Shown in pieces: positions 1-8,415 of a stretch of 52,965 bases of DNA. Every line of letters starts with the position of its first letter. Position 1 is the first letter of the stretch. Under the pieces are notes generated by a model that worked only from the letters and a program-made list of their open reading frames with translations, was not told the DNA's origin and made no database searches. The translations under genes were made by a program, and so were the position numbers. Source of the stretch: Oceanospirillaceae bacterium (GTDB taxonomy: Bacteria > Pseudomonadota > Gammaproteobacteria > Pseudomonadales > Balneatricaceae); NCBI GenBank assembly GCA_002686055.1, contig NYZU01000001.1, positions 24,119 to 77,083 of the forward strand. Direction: 5' to 3'.

Positions 1-86
1 ACTAAACTAGCCAGAAGCACACCAATACCGCCAATAGGGGTAGTATTGTGGGGTTTTCTGGGTGGTATTATGAACCTTAATAGCAT
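1..86 (-). CDS. 5' end of an unidentified gene downstream of mfd (partial)
   Basis: An open frame of 28 codons starts with ATG at 86 and runs leftward off the window without a stop. Its ATG shares one base with the mfd TAA stop (TAATG arrangement), which usually means translational coupling in one operon. The visible peptide starts MLLRFIIPPRKPHN and turns hydrophobic (IGGIGVLLASLV), so a basic N-region followed by a signal or membrane segment is possible. In several gammaproteobacteria the gene after mfd encodes an exported CsiV-type protein. That is only a positional guess, and no family can be assigned from so short a piece. Confidence 0.5.
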   Translation of the reverse strand, partial: MLLRFIIPPRKPHNTTPIGGIGVLLASL

Positions 87-3000
87 TACTTAACCAATAG
101 CTTTAATAAGTCTTCAATCCGCTGAAAGCGCGTTTCGTAATGTTCCATAGGAACGTTAAATCGTAATCGATTACTGCCCTCAAGTTTAAATTGCCGCGGC
201 TGATTTTGCACTAGTTTAACTAAAGCAATTGGTTCTACTTGAGTATGCTTATCAAATTGAATAAGTCCATTACTAGCTGACGCTTCAATTTTATTAATGC
301 CAAGGGTTTGCGCCTTTAACTTAAGCCGTGTCTGACGGAATAAATACTTAATTGCTTCCGGTAATAAGCCAAAACGATCTATCATTTCCACCTGTAATTC
401 TTTTAATGCAGCATTATCCTCAGCATTGGCAATACGTTGATACATAATTAGGCGGTTATGTACGTCAGGCAGATAACTAGCAGGAATAACCGCTGGTAAA
501 TTTAGATTGACCTCAGTGCCGCGTTGCAGTGGTTGGTCTAGGTTAGGTTCTTCACCTTTTTGCATAGCCTCCACGGTGGCATTAAGCATCTCCATATAAA
601 GGCTAAAACCAATACCTTGCATCTGACCACTTTGTTCTTCGCCTAATAGCTCACCGGCCCCACGAATTTCTAGATCGTGGCTAGCAAGAGTAAAACCGGC
701 ACCTAAATCGGCGGTAGCAGAAATAGCTTCCAAGCGGTGGTTTGCATCTTTGGTCAATACCTTTGGGTGTGGCGTTAGTAAATAGGCATAAGCTTGGTGG
801 TGTGAGCGTCCAACACGGCCACGTAATTGATGCAGTTGGGCAAGCCCAAACTTATCAGCCCGATCAATAATAATCGTATTAGCACTAGGTATATCAATGC
901 CTGTTTCAATTATTGTTGAACACACCAAAACATTGGCTCGACGGTGGTAAAAGTCCCCCATAACTTGCTCTAGTTGGCGTTCCCGCATCTGGCCATGGGC
1001 CACCGCTACACGTGCTTCGGGCACCAATTGGCGAATACGCTCGGCCGCTGTCTCAATGGTGCTAACATCATTATGTAAATAATAGACTTGGCCACCACGC
1101 AATAATTCCCGCAACATGGCTTCTTTAATGAGCTTGTTATCATGTTGGCGCACAAAGGTTTTAATAGAGATACGTTTAGCCGGTGGGGTGGCAATAATCG
1201 ATAAATCCCGCATGCCTGACATAGACATATTTAAGGTGCGGGGTATGGGCGTTGCCGTCAGGGTTAAGATATCCACTTCTGCACGAAGTTTCTTAAAGGC
1301 TTCTTTTTGTTGCACACCAAAGCGGTGTTCTTCATCAATTATTAATAATCCCAAGCGCTTAAAGTTTAATTTTCCCTGAATGATTTTATGGGTACCCACA
1401 AGAATATCCATACTGCCATCAGCTAGCTGCTCAGCAATTTTGGTTTGTTCTTTGGCCGTTTGAAAGCGCGACATTACCGCGACATTAACTGGCCAATCGG
1501 CAAATCGATCCCGCAGTGTTTCATAGTGTTGTTGTGCTAATAGTGTAGTGGGAACCAATATGGCTACCTGCTTACCACCGGTGGCGGCAATAAAGGCTGC
1601 CCGCATAGCCACTTCTGTTTTACCAAAGCCAACATCACCACAGACTAATCTATCCATCGGCTGGTCGGCCAGCATATCTTTTATGACAGCAGCAATGGCT
1701 TGTTCTTGGTCTGGGGTTTCTTCAAAAGGAAAAGCGTCTGCAAAAGCCTTATAGCTATCGTCAGGACGAGGGTAAGCAAAGCCATCACGGGCGGCTCGAA
1801 GGGCGTAAATATGGAGTAATTCTGCCGCCGTGTCTTTTATTTTTTCCGCTGCTTTGCGACGCGCTTTTTGCCATTGCTCGGAGCCTAATCGGTGCAATGG
1901 GGGGTGCTCACCACCACCAGTATAACGGCTAAGAAGCTGTAAGCTGGCGACGGGTACATATAAGGTGGCGTTCTCGGCATACTCTAAAACAAGAAATTCA
2001 TTTTCCTGCCCATCAACAGATAAGGCTTTCAATCCCTGATAACGTCCCACCCCATGATCATGGTGCACCACTGGATTGCCTAAGGACAGTTCAGCTAAGT
2101 CCCGAATAGCGATATCGGCATTGGCTGTAGACTTTTCTCGACGTCGGCGTTGTAATACTTTTTGCCCAAAAATTTGCCCCTCACTTAATAAACACAAGCG
2201 TTCTTGGGGTAAATTTAAGCCTCTTTCCAAAGGTGCAATGCAAATAGCAAATTCGCTATCATTAGCATAAAAGTCATGCCAAGCAACAAGCTCATCAGGC
2301 CGATTAGGTAGTTGTTTAAACAATTCCAATAAAGCTTCCCGGCGTCCAGCCGTTTCGGCACAGATCAACACCCTAGTTTGGGTTTGCAGGAGGCTTTCCA
2401 GGGCTAACAAAGGGTTTGCAAGTTTATTGTTAATAGCGACTTCAGGTAATTCAGCAAATCCTAAGTTGTACTCACCTTGGCTTTGTTTAGGGTCCTGGTA
2501 GGCAGCCTCCTGTAGATGAATATTGGCATGCAACTTGAGCATGCTAAATAATTGCTCGGCACTTAAAAAAAGATGTTCAGGAGGCAATAGTGGGCGCTCA
2601 ACGTCATGGCTGTAATCGCTGTAACGTTGGTTTATATCTTGCCAAAAGTGCTCAATAGCCTGATTTAGATTACCCACCCGAACAATGCTAATTTGGGCGG
2701 GCAAATAATCGAGCAGGGTTGCCATCTTTAGGTCATAGAAGAGTGGAATATAATACTCAATCCCAGCTGGAACAAGACCCTGACTGACATCCTGATAAAT
2801 AGGGCAGTGGCTTGAATTTACCTCAAACTGGGCATTAAAAGCTTGGCGAAACTGACTTATTGCTGGCTCCGTCAGGGGGAATTCCCGGGCTGGCAATAAA
2901 TGAAATGCTTGGATAATTTCCGTTGTACGCTGACTATCAGGATCAAAGTGCCGTAAACTTTCGATTTGCTCGTCAAACAACTCTATACGTAAAGGGGCAT

Positions 3001-3535
3001 GGCTGCCCATGGCATAGAGATCAATTAGACTACCTCGAACGGCATATTCACCGGCTTGAAAAACCGTTTCAGTAAATTGATAACCAGCTTGATCAAGGCG
3101 TTGCCGAAAGGCATCTAGGCTAAGTGCTTGGCCAGTTTGTAAAGCAAAGCTGGTGGCGGCTAAATAGTGGGTAGGTGCTAAACGGTGTAGCATGGTTGCT
3201 ACGGGGACTAAAATAATGCCTTGTGCGATGCTACCAATGGCATTAAGGGTTTTTATGCGCTCAGAAATAATATCTGGATGGGCAGAAAAATTATCATAGG
3301 GCAAAATTTCCCAATCCGGTAGCATATGCACCTGTATATCACTGCCTGCTAGAAAAAATTGTAGTTCAGCTTTTAGACTTAACGCGTTGTCTGTATTGTT
3401 TACCAGAACTAGTAAGGGTGTATTAGCTAGTTGTGCAGCCTCAGTTATAGCTAAAGCACTGCCAGCATCAGGACATTGTCCCCAATAGCTTTGCTGGGAA
3501 CTATTTGAGGGTAGGTAAGCGGTTTTAATTAACAC
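86..3535 (-). CDS. mfd: Transcription-repair coupling factor Mfd
   Basis: This 1149-residue protein matches the usual Mfd length (about 1150). Mfd is a DNA translocase that removes RNA polymerase stalled at lesions and recruits UvrA for transcription-coupled repair. In order it shows a UvrB-like N-terminal module, the RNA-polymerase interaction domain around residues 480-550 (NPVVHHDHGVGRYQGL), a superfamily 2 helicase core with Walker A GDVGFGKT and Walker B DEEH, motif VI (QLRGRVGRS), and a C-terminal TRCF domain. The start is GTG at 3535 without a strong ribosome-binding site. It is divergent from gap, as in Pseudomonas, and overlaps the next leftward gene by one base. Identification is secure. 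Confidence 0.97.
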   Translation of the reverse strand: MLIKTAYLPSNSSQQSYWGQCPDAGSALAITEAAQLANTPLLVLVNNTDNALSLKAELQFFLAGSDIQVHMLPDWEILPYDNFSAHPDIISERIKTLNAIGSIAQGIILVPVATMLHRLAPTHYLAATSFALQTGQALSLDAFRQRLDQAGYQFTETVFQAGEYAVRGSLIDLYAMGSHAPLRIELFDEQIESLRHFDPDSQRTTEIIQAFHLLPAREFPLTEPAISQFRQAFNAQFEVNSSHCPIYQDVSQGLVPAGIEYYIPLFYDLKMATLLDYLPAQISIVRVGNLNQAIEHFWQDINQRYSDYSHDVERPLLPPEHLFLSAEQLFSMLKLHANIHLQEAAYQDPKQSQGEYNLGFAELPEVAINNKLANPLLALESLLQTQTRVLICAETAGRREALLELFKQLPNRPDELVAWHDFYANDSEFAICIAPLERGLNLPQERLCLLSEGQIFGQKVLQRRRREKSTANADIAIRDLAELSLGNPVVHHDHGVGRYQGLKALSVDGQENEFLVLEYAENATLYVPVASLQLLSRYTGGGEHPPLHRLGSEQWQKARRKAAEKIKDTAAELLHIYALRAARDGFAYPRPDDSYKAFADAFPFEETPDQEQAIAAVIKDMLADQPMDRLVCGDVGFGKTEVAMRAAFIAATGGKQVAILVPTTLLAQQHYETLRDRFADWPVNVAVMSRFQTAKEQTKIAEQLADGSMDILVGTHKIIQGKLNFKRLGLLIIDEEHRFGVQQKEAFKKLRAEVDILTLTATPIPRTLNMSMSGMRDLSIIATPPAKRISIKTFVRQHDNKLIKEAMLRELLRGGQVYYLHNDVSTIETAAERIRQLVPEARVAVAHGQMRERQLEQVMGDFYHRRANVLVCSTIIETGIDIPSANTIIIDRADKFGLAQLHQLRGRVGRSHHQAYAYLLTPHPKVLTKDANHRLEAISATADLGAGFTLASHDLEIRGAGELLGEEQSGQMQGIGFSLYMEMLNATVEAMQKGEEPNLDQPLQRGTEVNLNLPAVIPASYLPDVHNRLIMYQRIANAEDNAALKELQVEMIDRFGLLPEAIKYLFRQTRLKLKAQTLGINKIEASASNGLIQFDKHTQVEPIALVKLVQNQPRQFKLEGSNRLRFNVPMEHYETRFQRIEDLLKLLVK

Positions 3536-3860
3536 GTTTTTGGCTTTATCTTGGTGGATAATTTTGACTATGGCTATTGTAGTTTTTTCACTTCAGTATT
3601 GCACCACTAGTCAGCATATTATCCAGCAATAATTACCTGTTAAAAATAACTTTATCAGTGTTATTAAAAACTATCTGATAAAAGTATCAGCAGGTCCGGT
3701 TTTTTTATAAAAAATAGTTCTAAAATACCGCAATGAGCAGGGAGTTTTATTGCAGCCGTTACGGCAATTAAGCATAATTAAAGCCCCACAACACAAGGTA
3801 ATAACTCCCTTCTAAATAATTTAGAATTGAGCTTACCTACCACAACAAAAGGTAATTATT
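3536..3860. promoter_or_regulatory. Divergent mfd/gap control region with several inverted repeats
   Basis: This is the only stretch over 300 bases without a gene. It separates the divergent mfd and gap starts and is AT-rich. It holds the palindrome CTGATA-aaag-TATCAG (3675-3690) and a further TATCAG copy at 3653-3658. Closer to gap are a GCCG-tta-CGGC hairpin (about 3756-3766) and an outer pair AGGGAGTT (3739-3746) / AACTCCCT (3803-3810) that could enclose it. No -10/-35 pair stands out clearly. I see no tRNA or small open frame with a credible ribosome-binding site. Promoter and operator roles are inferred. Confidence 0.5.
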
Positions 3861-5297
3861 TTGAGCCAAGAACAAGTTTTTGCTGATTGGAAAGACCGTG
3901 AAGCGTTAGCTGAAGCCATGATTCCATTGATTGGTAAGATCTATCGCGAGGCTAATGTTGAAGTGTCGGTATATGGCCATAGTGTCGTAAATCGATCCGT
4001 CATTAGCATTCTTAAATCCCACCGTGCTGCCCGCCATCTAGAAAAGCAGCAAGTGTCTGTTGTCGACACTTATCCCGTAATCGAAGCCATGCAAAACCTC
4101 AATCTTGCCAATGTGCATGTTGATATTGGTAAATTAGCCATGGGTTATCAGGCCCATGGTGGCGAGCTATCATTGGCAGATTATGTGGCTCAGGAACTTA
4201 CACAAGCGGTAAACGCGGATAGCAACAAAACCCAAACCGACGTGGTTCTGTATGGTTTTGGGCGCATTGGCCGTTTGCTGGCACGGTTGTTAATCGATAA
4301 AACAGGCGGCGGTCAAAGTCTGCGTTTACGGGCCATTGTAGTGCGCAAAGGTAGCGAAAATGACTTGCAAAAGCGCGCTAATTTACTGCGCCGTGATTCA
4401 GTACACAGTAACTTTCAAGGTACTATAACGGTAGATCAATCCAACAATACAATTATCGCTAATGGTAATGTTATTCAGGTTATCTACGCTTCCTCACCAG
4501 AGGCCATTGATTATACCGATTATAATATTAGCAACGCGGTGATTATTGATAATACAGGTTTATGGCGTGACGAAGAGGGCTTATCGCTGCATTTGCAAGC
4601 CAAGGGTGCCAGTAAAGTACTGTTAACCGCACCAGGCAAAGGCATTAAAAATATCGTTATGGGGGTCAATCAAGCGGATATAGAAGATACTGATACTATT
4701 TTATCTGCTGCTTCCTGTACCACCAATGCGATTACACCTGTGCTAAAAGCCTTGCATGATCGGTATGGTGTAGCTAATGGCCATGTTGAAACAGTTCACG
4801 CCTACACCAATGACCAAAATTTAATTGATAATTATCACAAAGGTGATCGGCGTGGCCGAGCAGCTGGGTTAAATATGGTCTTGACCGAAACTGGCGCTGC
4901 TAAAGCCGTAGCTAAAGCCTTGCCGGCAATGGAAGGTAAGTTAACCGGTAATGCTATTCGAGTACCCACGCCTAATGTATCTATGGCAATACTGAACCTC
5001 AATCTAGAGCGTGAAGTGCAGCGGGATGAATTAAATGACTACCTACGTGATACAGCCATTTATTCTGATTTGCAAAAACAGATCGATTTCACCACATCAA
5101 GAGAAGCCGTTTCGAGTGATTTTGTTGGTTCCCGAGCGGCAGGCGTGGTAGATGGGCTAGCAACTATCGCTGGTGGCAGTAAGAGTTGTGTGGTTTATGT
5201 CTGGTATGACAATGAATTTGGTTATTCTTGTCAGGTTGTACGTATGCTACAGCATATAACCAAAACAGCTCTGCCAGCATTCCCAGCAACTAAGTAA
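3861..5297 (+). CDS. gap: Glyceraldehyde-3-phosphate dehydrogenase, long Pseudomonas-type form
   Basis: This is a 478-residue NAD(P)-dependent GAPDH that oxidises glyceraldehyde 3-phosphate to 1,3-bisphosphoglycerate in glycolysis, or the reverse in gluconeogenesis. The Rossmann motif YGFGRIGR lies at residues 131-138. That is about 125 residues later than in ordinary 330-residue GAPDHs, so this is the form with a long helical N-terminal extension found in pseudomonads and relatives. The catalytic Cys is C286 in SAASCTTNAITP, and VHAYTNDQ follows. The start is TTG at 3861 behind AAAGGT. It is divergent from mfd and ends at a bidirectional terminator. Whether it works glycolytically or gluconeogenically cannot be read from the sequence. 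Confidence 0.95.
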   Translation: MSQEQVFADWKDREALAEAMIPLIGKIYREANVEVSVYGHSVVNRSVISILKSHRAARHLEKQQVSVVDTYPVIEAMQNLNLANVHVDIGKLAMGYQAHGGELSLADYVAQELTQAVNADSNKTQTDVVLYGFGRIGRLLARLLIDKTGGGQSLRLRAIVVRKGSENDLQKRANLLRRDSVHSNFQGTITVDQSNNTIIANGNVIQVIYASSPEAIDYTDYNISNAVIIDNTGLWRDEEGLSLHLQAKGASKVLLTAPGKGIKNIVMGVNQADIEDTDTILSAASCTTNAITPVLKALHDRYGVANGHVETVHAYTNDQNLIDNYHKGDRRGRAAGLNMVLTETGAAKAVAKALPAMEGKLTGNAIRVPTPNVSMAILNLNLEREVQRDELNDYLRDTAIYSDLQKQIDFTTSREAVSSDFVGSRAAGVVDGLATIAGGSKSCVVYVWYDNEFGYSCQVVRMLQHITKTALPAFPATK

Positions 5298-5338
5298 TAC
5301 TTAGCTTATATTGCAACCAATTGAAAATAATGCAAATT

Positions 5339-5371
5339 AAAAGCCCCCACATTTCTGTGAGGGCTTTTTTA
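5339..5371. terminator. Bidirectional terminator between gap and etf-QO
   Basis: The arms AAAAGCCC-c-CAC and GTG-a-GGGCTTTTTT form a stem with an ATTTCT loop, flanked by an A-run on one side and a T-run on the other. It sits between two convergent genes and should serve both. Confidence 0.9.
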
Positions 5372-5404
5372 GTTTGTGTCTTAAGGTATTTTAAAACTCA
5401 AGCG

Positions 5405-7054
5405 TTACATATTTGGATAGTTAGGCCCGCCAGCGCCTTCTGGAACTACCCAGGTGATATTTTGACTTGGATCCTTAATATCACAGGTCTTACAGTGCAC
5501 ACAGTTCTGGCTATTAATTTGAAACTTCTGCGCGCCTGATTCATCAGCAATAATCTCATAAACGCCAGCTGGACAGTAGCGTTGAGCTGGTTCGTCCCAC
5601 GTTTCCAAGTTAATGCTGAGGGGTAAACTTGCATTTTGTAACTGCAAATGACAAGGCTGATCTTCTTCATGATTGGTACCCGATAAAAATACCGACGATA
5701 ATTTATCGAAACTGATGACCCCATCCGGTTTTGGGTAGTCTATCTTAGGCATGCTATTGGCGGGCTTAAGTTGAGCATAATCAGGATTATCATCTTTGAG
5801 ATTAATTGGCAGCTTGCCAGCAAAAATATTTTGTTCAACCCAGTTATACATGCCGCCAAACCAAGTACCAAATTTATGCATAGCGGCACCAAAGTTACGT
5901 GCCTTGTAAAGCTCATCATACAACCAAGAAGCCTTAAAATTAGCATCCAACGGTAGCGTTTTACCTGCTTCACCAGCAGCGTTTAATTCAGCAAAGATGG
6001 TTTCGCCAGCAAGCAACCCTGACTTCATAGCGGTATGGCTACCTTTGATTTTAGAAAAGTTCATAGTGCCCGCATCACAACCAATCAATAAGGCACCAGG
6101 CATACTCATGCTGGGTAAAGAGAATAGACCACCTTTTTCTACCGCTCTTGCACCATAGGAAACGCGACTCCCACCTTGCAAATGCTGTTTTAGGGTAGGG
6201 TGATGCTTCAGTCTTTGGAACTCATCAAATGGACTTAGGTGAGGGTTATCGTAATTGAGGTCAATAATTAGCCCCACTACGACTTGCTGATTATCGCCAT
6301 GGTATAGGAACCAGCCACCGGTGGTACCACCACTTAATGGCCAGCCAGAGCCATGTAAAACTAGACCTGGTTGATGTTGTTCACTGGGTACATCCCAGAG
6401 TTCTTTAATACCGATACCATAATGTTGGCTGACAGTACCTTTATCTAAGTTGTATTTATCAATTAACTGTTTGCCTAAATGGCCACGGCACCCTTCAGAA
6501 AAAATAGTATATTTAGCATGTAATTCCATGCCCGGCATATAACCATCTTTAGGTTGGCCATTGGCATCCACACCCATATCTCCGGTGGCAATACCTTTGA
6601 CACTACCATCGGCATGGTACAGGACTTCTGCCGCGGCAAAACCAGGAAACACCTCAGCGCCCAGATTTTCTGCTTGTTCTGCCAACCAACGACAGACATT
6701 GCCAAGGCTAACAACATAGTTGCCTTTATTATGCATGGGTTTTGGAATAAAAAAGCTTGGCAGGGCTAAGCCAGCATTATCATTACGCAAGATATGCATT
6801 TCATCTTTACTAACAGGCGTATTAAGGGGAGCTCCCATAGCTTGCCAATCGGGAAACAACTCATTTAATGCTGTCGGTTCGAATATGGCACCTGATAATA
6901 TATGTGCGCCCACTTCTGAACCTTTTTCCACCACACAGACGCTGATTTCTTGGTTATGTTCTTGGGCCAGTTGGAGAAGTTTACAGGCACTTGATAAGCC
7001 TGCTGGGCCGGCACCAACAATAACGACATCGAACTCCATTGATTCACGTTCCAT
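5405..7054 (-). CDS. etfD: Electron transfer flavoprotein-ubiquinone oxidoreductase
   Basis: This membrane-associated FAD/4Fe-4S enzyme passes electrons from reduced ETF, fed by acyl-CoA and amino-acid dehydrogenases, to ubiquinone. The FAD-binding motif VIVGAGPAG is near residues 11-19. The C-terminal ferredoxin-like domain shows CVHCKTCDIKDP plus the upstream RYCPAGVYE, which together supply the four cluster cysteines. It ends in the typical GPNYPNM. I place the start at ATG 7054 because GAGAGG lies seven bases upstream. A TTG at 7069 would put that site inside the gene. The product is 549 residues. The ETF subunit genes etfAB are not in this window. Confidence 0.95.
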   Translation of the reverse strand: MERESMEFDVVIVGAGPAGLSSACKLLQLAQEHNQEISVCVVEKGSEVGAHILSGAIFEPTALNELFPDWQAMGAPLNTPVSKDEMHILRNDNAGLALPSFFIPKPMHNKGNYVVSLGNVCRWLAEQAENLGAEVFPGFAAAEVLYHADGSVKGIATGDMGVDANGQPKDGYMPGMELHAKYTIFSEGCRGHLGKQLIDKYNLDKGTVSQHYGIGIKELWDVPSEQHQPGLVLHGSGWPLSGGTTGGWFLYHGDNQQVVVGLIIDLNYDNPHLSPFDEFQRLKHHPTLKQHLQGGSRVSYGARAVEKGGLFSLPSMSMPGALLIGCDAGTMNFSKIKGSHTAMKSGLLAGETIFAELNAAGEAGKTLPLDANFKASWLYDELYKARNFGAAMHKFGTWFGGMYNWVEQNIFAGKLPINLKDDNPDYAQLKPANSMPKIDYPKPDGVISFDKLSSVFLSGTNHEEDQPCHLQLQNASLPLSINLETWDEPAQRYCPAGVYEIIADESGAQKFQINSQNCVHCKTCDIKDPSQNITWVVPEGAGGPNYPNM

Positions 7055-7298
7055 GATAGAACCTCTCAATCTTTCAGTAACTATTATGATAAGTAGCTTT
7101 ATACTGCTTTGCAGCCGTAGTTTAGGAAATATAATTTCTAAAAACTTGTTTTTAGCCGACTTATTTTGGCCTTTTACTGCCAGCCATGCAATGAAAACTC
7201 GCCAGTCGCTGTGTCTACAATTAATGGTTGTTCATAGAAGCCTTTGTTAGCTAGCTCTGGTAAACTGATGTTTATGTTTGGTTTGGTTGGTTGTGTTT

Positions 7299-7763
7299 AT
7301 GCATATTCAGCTCGCGCCTGATCTTAGTCAGGCTCAGGTAACAGATAAACTTCGGCAACTTAATGCTGGTGACCGGGTACATTGTTTTGATGTGAGGCAA
7401 TTTAATGTCGCCGTTAATATTATTCGTGGCTGGCGTTGGGCAAATATATTGGTGCTGCTGTTAGGTCAAGATAATCAGGTCATAGAGCAATTTAAATACC
7501 AGCCCAAGGCTCAGTCTTCGCAACAATCCGAACAGCCAGGTCGCGATCGTCATTTACAGGATCAAGAGCAAGTTGTGCATGCTTTAGAAAAGGTTTTTGC
7601 CCATTGCAAGCAAGTTGGCCTGCAGGTGGTTTCTTTTAGTGATGGTTTGGTAGTTGTGCCAGAGCATCTTGCCGCTGATCCAATGGCTTTAAGCTCACCT
7701 GAAGCTCTAGGGGTCAATGACTATGAAGCTTACACCACCATCACTGAACAATTGGAAAGTTAA
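7299..7763 (+). CDS. Uncharacterised 154-aa protein
   Basis: I do not recognise this protein. It is soluble-looking and acidic to neutral, with a short hydrophobic stretch (WANILVLLLGQ) near residue 50, a Gln/Ser/Arg-rich hydrophilic linker around residues 70-90, and an alpha/beta C-terminal half (GLQVVSFSDGLVVVPEHL). It stands alone between the divergent etf-QO gene and the convergent hpf gene. No strong ribosome-binding site is visible. ATG 7299 is preferred, but an in-frame TTG at 7278 would add seven hydrophobic residues. A perfect 11-bp stem-loop follows the stop. Codon use resembles its neighbours, which supports a real gene. Confidence 0.65.
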   Translation: MHIQLAPDLSQAQVTDKLRQLNAGDRVHCFDVRQFNVAVNIIRGWRWANILVLLLGQDNQVIEQFKYQPKAQSSQQSEQPGRDRHLQDQEQVVHALEKVFAHCKQVGLQVVSFSDGLVVVPEHLAADPMALSSPEALGVNDYEAYTTITEQLES

Positions 7764-7801
7764 TTAATGTGATGGTTAATTTAAGTCTTTACTTTGACCG
7801 A

Positions 7802-7830
7802 CAGCGGAATCGGTTTATACGATTCCGCTG
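7802..7830. other. Perfect 11-bp stem-loop between convergent genes
   Basis: CAGCGGAATCG (7802-7812) and CGATTCCGCTG (7820-7830) form a perfect stem with loop GTTTATA. It lies between the stops of the 7299 gene and hpf. Neither strand has a T-run after the stem, so it is not a classic intrinsic terminator. It could protect the mRNA 3' ends or stop transcription weakly. Confidence 0.75.
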
Positions 7831-7840
7831 AACTTACCGG

Positions 7841-8188
7841 TTAGGCGACTTCTTCTGAATTTAGGATAGGGGAGCGTTTTTCCCGGAAAGCGCCTTTACG
7901 ATTTTGCCATTTGGATTTGGCTTTTTGGAGTTGGGTTTCGATTTTGGAACTTAGGGCATCAATGGCACTGTACATGTTTTCACCGCCTGCTTTGGCAAAG
8001 ATCTCATGGCCTGTATCGAGATGCAGCGTAGCTTCAGCAATATCTTGCTTGCCGTCCTTGTCGATTGTTACTTGGATATTGGTGATATGATCAAAATGAC
8101 TTTCATTTTTGTGAAGCTTGGCCATAATGCGTTCTCTAATACCAGATGAAGCTTTGGCGTTGTGACGTGCAGTAATGTTCATTTGCAT
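7841..8188 (-). CDS. hpf: Ribosome hibernation promoting factor (short HPF/RaiA family)
   Basis: This 115-residue protein belongs to the HPF/YfiA family, which binds the 30S decoding region in stationary phase and either dimerises or inactivates ribosomes. The N-terminus MQMNITARHN and the middle ATLHLDTGHEIFAKA and ENMYSAIDALSSKIETQLQKAK are typical of the beta-alpha-beta-beta-beta-alpha fold. The length lies between E. coli HPF (95) and YfiA (113), with a charged tail ending in EEVA. The sequence favours HPF, but a YfiA-like role is possible. AAGGAATG precedes the ATG. Unlike in many proteobacteria, it is not next to rpoN and ptsN. Confidence 0.9.
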   Translation of the reverse strand: MQMNITARHNAKASSGIRERIMAKLHKNESHFDHITNIQVTIDKDGKQDIAEATLHLDTGHEIFAKAGGENMYSAIDALSSKIETQLQKAKSKWQNRKGAFREKRSPILNSEEVA

Positions 8189-8415
8189 AATTCATTCCTT
8201 TTGATCGAAGTTTGAGGGGAAATTAAATAAGAGATGTCTCCTTTGTGACTGAGGTAAATTCATCGGTTTTAAGTACTGATGATGTACTAACTAAACCACA
8301 AGTTAAGTGTAAAAAAAAGTCAAATCGTAAATTAATTTTTCTAACAACTTGCCTGTTGCCGTGTGCGCTATTACTCTTGTAGAGCAATTGTTGTTTACTA
8401 TCAAGGAATTAAAAA

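Noticed and set aside
6720-7250. 176-codon plus-strand open frame opposite the start of the etf-QO gene
   Set aside because: It lies mostly antisense to a certain flavoprotein gene, has irregular composition and no ribosome-binding site.
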